Positions 61,495 to 64,000 of a stretch of 64,000 bases of DNA are shown piece by piece. The notes beneath the pieces were generated by a model. It ran no database searches. It was not told the origin of the DNA and saw nothing but the letters and a program-made list of their open reading frames with translations. The stretch's first letter is position 1, and every line of letters begins with the position of its first letter. Source of the DNA: Prevotella sp. Lineage in GTDB: Bacteria > Bacteroidota > Bacteroidia > Bacteroidales > Bacteroidaceae. The stretch is from the NCBI GenBank assembly GCA_017449025.1, contig JAFSKJ010000069.1, forward strand, positions 1 to 64,000. Direction: 5' to 3'. Both the position numbers and the translations under genes were made by a program.

Positions 61495-62942
61495 CAGCAC
61501 AAAATATTCTCCACATACTCCTTTCCCAACACCTCCGCACATGTCTGGAGAGCCGTCATGGCAACGCCCTCCAATCCGTGGAGCATCAGGTTCTGACCCG
61601 TGAGCAGCAGCTGCGGGATGGGAGTCCTTGGCGACAGCACCGTCAGCACCAGGTTACGGCAGTCCTTTCTCACCCCGTAGGCAGAACCGTCGGGAGTACT
61701 GTTGTAGTCGCGCCAGGTCAGCGGCGTGCTGGCATAGCATTTCTCCACCATGCGCGACAGGCCGGGGATGGCACGCTCCGCCAGCTGGAGGCACTCGGCG
61801 GTCATCCGCTCCTTCATCGCCACATACTCGTCGCCACGCCGGCAGACAGCCGTGTCCTTCCAGCGGAGACAGTGCTCCCACGGCATTGGCGTCAGCAGGT
61901 CGAGCTGGCGGGCGTAGTCACCGTCTTCGGGCACGCGGCAGCTCACCATCACACCCCCTACCCCACCGGCATCCTCATGGAATGTCCATACGTTTGGCTT
62001 GGCATAAACAAACTTGTTGTGGTTGAAATAGCGCAGCGTCTGCGGCTTCAGCACCATCGAGGCCGTGAACATGCCAAAGGAATTCTCCATGGCGCTTATC
62101 CTCCTGCGGAAGAGTTCCTTCAGGCAGCGGGACTCCTTGACCATCTGGAACGTCAGCGCCGGGTGGATGTCGCTGATGACGAGACCCGCCTCAAACACCC
62201 TGCCGTCGCTGCAACGCACACCTTCCATCCTGCCATCTCTCTCTATCAGCTCCTCCACCTCAGCCTGCGTCACTATCTCGCCACCGTTGGCGCGTATCTC
62301 ATCCGCCAGCGCCCCCACTATCAGCTCGCCGCTGCCCTTCAGGCGCCAGCTGCTCTGTATATAGCTGCTGTTGCCATGGGCAAAGGTGAACAGTGGCAGC
62401 GACTGTTCGCGCAGCTCCATCTTCAGGGCTGTACCCGACAAGACGTTGATAAGCAGCGGGTCGTGGAACGTGCTCTTCAGATAGTCGTAGGCACTCATCC
62501 CGTAGAGGCTGAAGATGTCGCTTGAGCCGAAAGCCACCCGCTCTGTCTGCTGCAGTGTGTCCACATAGCTCTCCAAGGCTCGCCTCTCCTTCGGGAAATG
62601 TGCTGCCAGCGTCTCTACGAAAGGCTTGTAGCCCTCGGCAAAGGCGTAGGTCTTGCTGCCTATCGTCACCTGGTCGAAGCCGTCGGCATCCATCCTGTGC
62701 CAGGGCAGGCTCATCAGCCCTAAATGCTCGAAGATGCGGTGCAACCGCTGACCCTCTGCCAGCCCTCCCACATAGTGGAAGCCGGTGTCGAAGGACAGGC
62801 CGTTGCGCCGATAGCTCTGCAGACAGCCTCCCAACTGTGCCTGCCGCTCCAGGACAATCACACTCCGGCCAGCCCTCGACAGCAGCTGTGCGCATATCAG
62901 CCCTCCGAGGCCACTGCCTATGACCACCACATCGTATCTCAT
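61476..62942 (-). CDS. CrtI/retinol-saturase-like FAD oxidoreductase
   Basis: Encodes 488 residues. The dinucleotide-binding VVVIGSGLGGLICAQLLSRA and the FAD block VLERQAQLGGCLQSY at the N-terminus, and the C-terminal motif LLTGQNLMLHGLEGVAMTAL, mark the phytoene desaturase-like / all-trans-retinol 13,14-reductase-like family. Substrate unknown. Members are found in carotenoid, aryl-polyene and lipid-modifying loci. The last residues (VERR) and stop are encoded by the end of a family B repeat. It follows the DUF4421 gene by 15 nt. Confidence 0.85.
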   Translation of the reverse strand: MRYDVVVIGSGLGGLICAQLLSRAGRSVIVLERQAQLGGCLQSYRRNGLSFDTGFHYVGGLAEGQRLHRIFEHLGLMSLPWHRMDADGFDQVTIGSKTYAFAEGYKPFVETLAAHFPKERRALESYVDTLQQTERVAFGSSDIFSLYGMSAYDYLKSTFHDPLLINVLSGTALKMELREQSLPLFTFAHGNSSYIQSSWRLKGSGELIVGALADEIRANGGEIVTQAEVEELIERDGRMEGVRCSDGRVFEAGLVISDIHPALTFQMVKESRCLKELFRRRISAMENSFGMFTASMVLKPQTLRYFNHNKFVYAKPNVWTFHEDAGGVGGVMVSCRVPEDGDYARQLDLLTPMPWEHCLRWKDTAVCRRGDEYVAMKERMTAECLQLAERAIPGLSRMVEKCYASTPLTWRDYNSTPDGSAYGVRKDCRNLVLTVLSPRTPIPQLLLTGQNLMLHGLEGVAMTALQTCAEVLGKEYVENILCCEVERR

Positions 62943-62957
62943 GCCTCGCTCTTCCCT

Positions 62958-63959
62958 TTATATCCGCAGGCCGAAGAAGGTGCGGACGCGCCATTTAGTG
63001 TTATAGACAGAGAGGTCGTCCTTGCTGCCCACGGTGGTGTAGTTGACCACCGCCGACAGGCCAAGGAAGCAGTTGGTCCACTGGTGCACCACTGCCGCGC
63101 GGGTTGTCACTATGAACTCGGGAAAACGATAGCGCAGCTTCACACGGTCTCCCTCGTAGGTCATGGAGGCACGACTGTAGACAATGAACGTTGGCAACAG
63201 GGAGAGGTGCAACAGCCAGCCCTTTCCCGGCACGAAGTTGTAGCCGTAGCCGCCGCCTATGCCTATGTTCGTCATCTTCAGCTCCAGTTGCTCATCCCAG
63301 TCGAGGGTGGCGCGCTGGCTCATGGCCGAAGCGGCCAGCAGGAAGCTGCCGACAGAGCGGCGCTGTATGTAGCTCTGTGAGAAGGCGGCGGGATAAGAGA
63401 AACGGCGGCTGTTGAAGGCGTAATAGCCATTCAGGTTCAGCGTCTTCACACGCAGCATGCCGTCGGGCAGCTCAAAGCGCTCCACACCATCCTGGTTGTA
63501 CCAGCCAGTGAAATTCTTGGCATCCTGATAGATCACATCGAAGCCGAAGTTGCTGCGGTAGAAATTCAGGTTCAGCTCATAGTCGTTGTACTTGCCCATC
63601 ATCTTTGCAGGGTTAAGGGCAAAGTTCAGCGTCAAGCCACGGTAGCCTACACCCAGGCTGATCGTGGCCTTGCTGTTGGCCTCCATCTCCGACCTGAAGT
63701 GCTGGTCCTGCCCTGCCGAGCGGTCGATGCCCTCAGACTCGATGTCCACGCCCGACATGTTAAGCCGCGCCGTGATGGTCCACTTGTTTTGCGGTCGCAC
63801 TATGTATGCCGTGTCGTATTTCACCTTACGGTATTTGGCTGTCAGCAGACTGTCAACACGCTTAAAGATACTCTGCGCTGACAATGGCAGAGTCACACCC
63901 CACATGATTGCGGGCATCGCCACTACGAAAAGTCTCTTAAATAATTGCTGCCTCGTCAT
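62958..63959 (-). CDS. DUF4421 outer-membrane-type protein
   Basis: Encodes 333 residues. Signal peptide MTRQQLFKRLFVVAMPAIMW continuing to LSAQ, then alternating beta strands typical of a small outer-membrane barrel (LNLNFYRSNFGFDVIYQDAK; LKMTNIGIGGGYGYNF), ending with aromatic-rich VRTFFGLRI. Matches the DUF4421 pattern of Bacteroidota. Function unknown. It is cotranscribed with the CrtI-like gene. Any further operon members lie beyond the right edge. Confidence 0.75.
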   Translation of the reverse strand: MTRQQLFKRLFVVAMPAIMWGVTLPLSAQSIFKRVDSLLTAKYRKVKYDTAYIVRPQNKWTITARLNMSGVDIESEGIDRSAGQDQHFRSEMEANSKATISLGVGYRGLTLNFALNPAKMMGKYNDYELNLNFYRSNFGFDVIYQDAKNFTGWYNQDGVERFELPDGMLRVKTLNLNGYYAFNSRRFSYPAAFSQSYIQRRSVGSFLLAASAMSQRATLDWDEQLELKMTNIGIGGGYGYNFVPGKGWLLHLSLLPTFIVYSRASMTYEGDRVKLRYRFPEFIVTTRAAVVHQWTNCFLGLSAVVNYTTVGSKDDLSVYNTKWRVRTFFGLRI

Positions 63960-64000
63960 TTTTGTTTTTCTGTGCGTAACTACTCATGGTATGTTCAATA

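Overview
The window looks like a Prevotellaceae-type Bacteroidota chromosome (Bacteroidales, gut or rumen style). Supporting signs are the many TAnnTTTGC promoter elements, a SusC/SusD pair, short C-terminal tails of the GxYxxNGKKVxIK type on secreted proteins, BspA-like leucine-rich repeats, an S46 dipeptidyl peptidase, DUF3467 next to rpsL, NigD-like and DUF4421 proteins, and weak Shine-Dalgarno use. No rRNA, tRNA or CRISPR array was seen.

Layout. 0-1 kb: start of the S10 ribosomal cluster (rplC, rplD) reading left. 1-16 kb: tandem GH43 glycosidase, a large secreted beta-helix/LRR protein on the minus strand, then susC-susD-small secreted protein-zinc metalloprotease and DUF3467. 16-19.5 kb: rpsL-rpsG-fusA. 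19.6-26 kb: a membrane Kelch/AraC hybrid regulator, a 1437-residue BspA/GLUG surface protein and a 46-residue companion. 26-33.7 kb: accessory stretch with an IS110 remnant (recombinase truncated, non-coding left end with possible bridge RNA), gene fragments, a hipBST-like tripartite toxin-antitoxin module with a long inverted-repeat operator, a MITE-like element with about 128-bp inverted repeats, and an Xre/ImmA/PIN-like module with its own operator. 32-38.7 kb: membrane AraC regulator, two broken secreted-protein genes, one intact secreted protein with a 60-residue companion. 38.9-46.4 kb (minus): helicase, SpmA/SpmB-type membrane protein, four-helix-bundle protein, flippase, S46 peptidase. 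46.5-54.5 kb: LOG protein, methyltransferase, OmpA porin (minus), GNAT-like protein, parE, S41 protease. 54.4-59.2 kb (minus): PASTA, pseudouridine synthase, ddl, acyltransferase, NigD-like lipoprotein. 59.3-64 kb: TlpA lipoprotein, isolated rpsJ, a 1.2-kb hub of dispersed repeats, a CrtI-like oxidoreductase and DUF4421.

Three things stand out. (1) The usually contiguous rpsL-rpsG-fusA-rpsJ-rplC order is split into three separated, differently oriented pieces, each with its own promoter where visible. (2) Several families of dispersed palindromic or inverted-repeat elements recur across the window, and some have entered coding sequence: the SusD signal peptide, the end of the CrtI-like gene, and 9-bp coding arrays in three genes. 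(3) Two unrelated surface-protein genes are each followed at once by a tiny ORF sharing a KKxYxxP start, a candidate undescribed companion-peptide family. All family names are from reading the translations; no database search was run.
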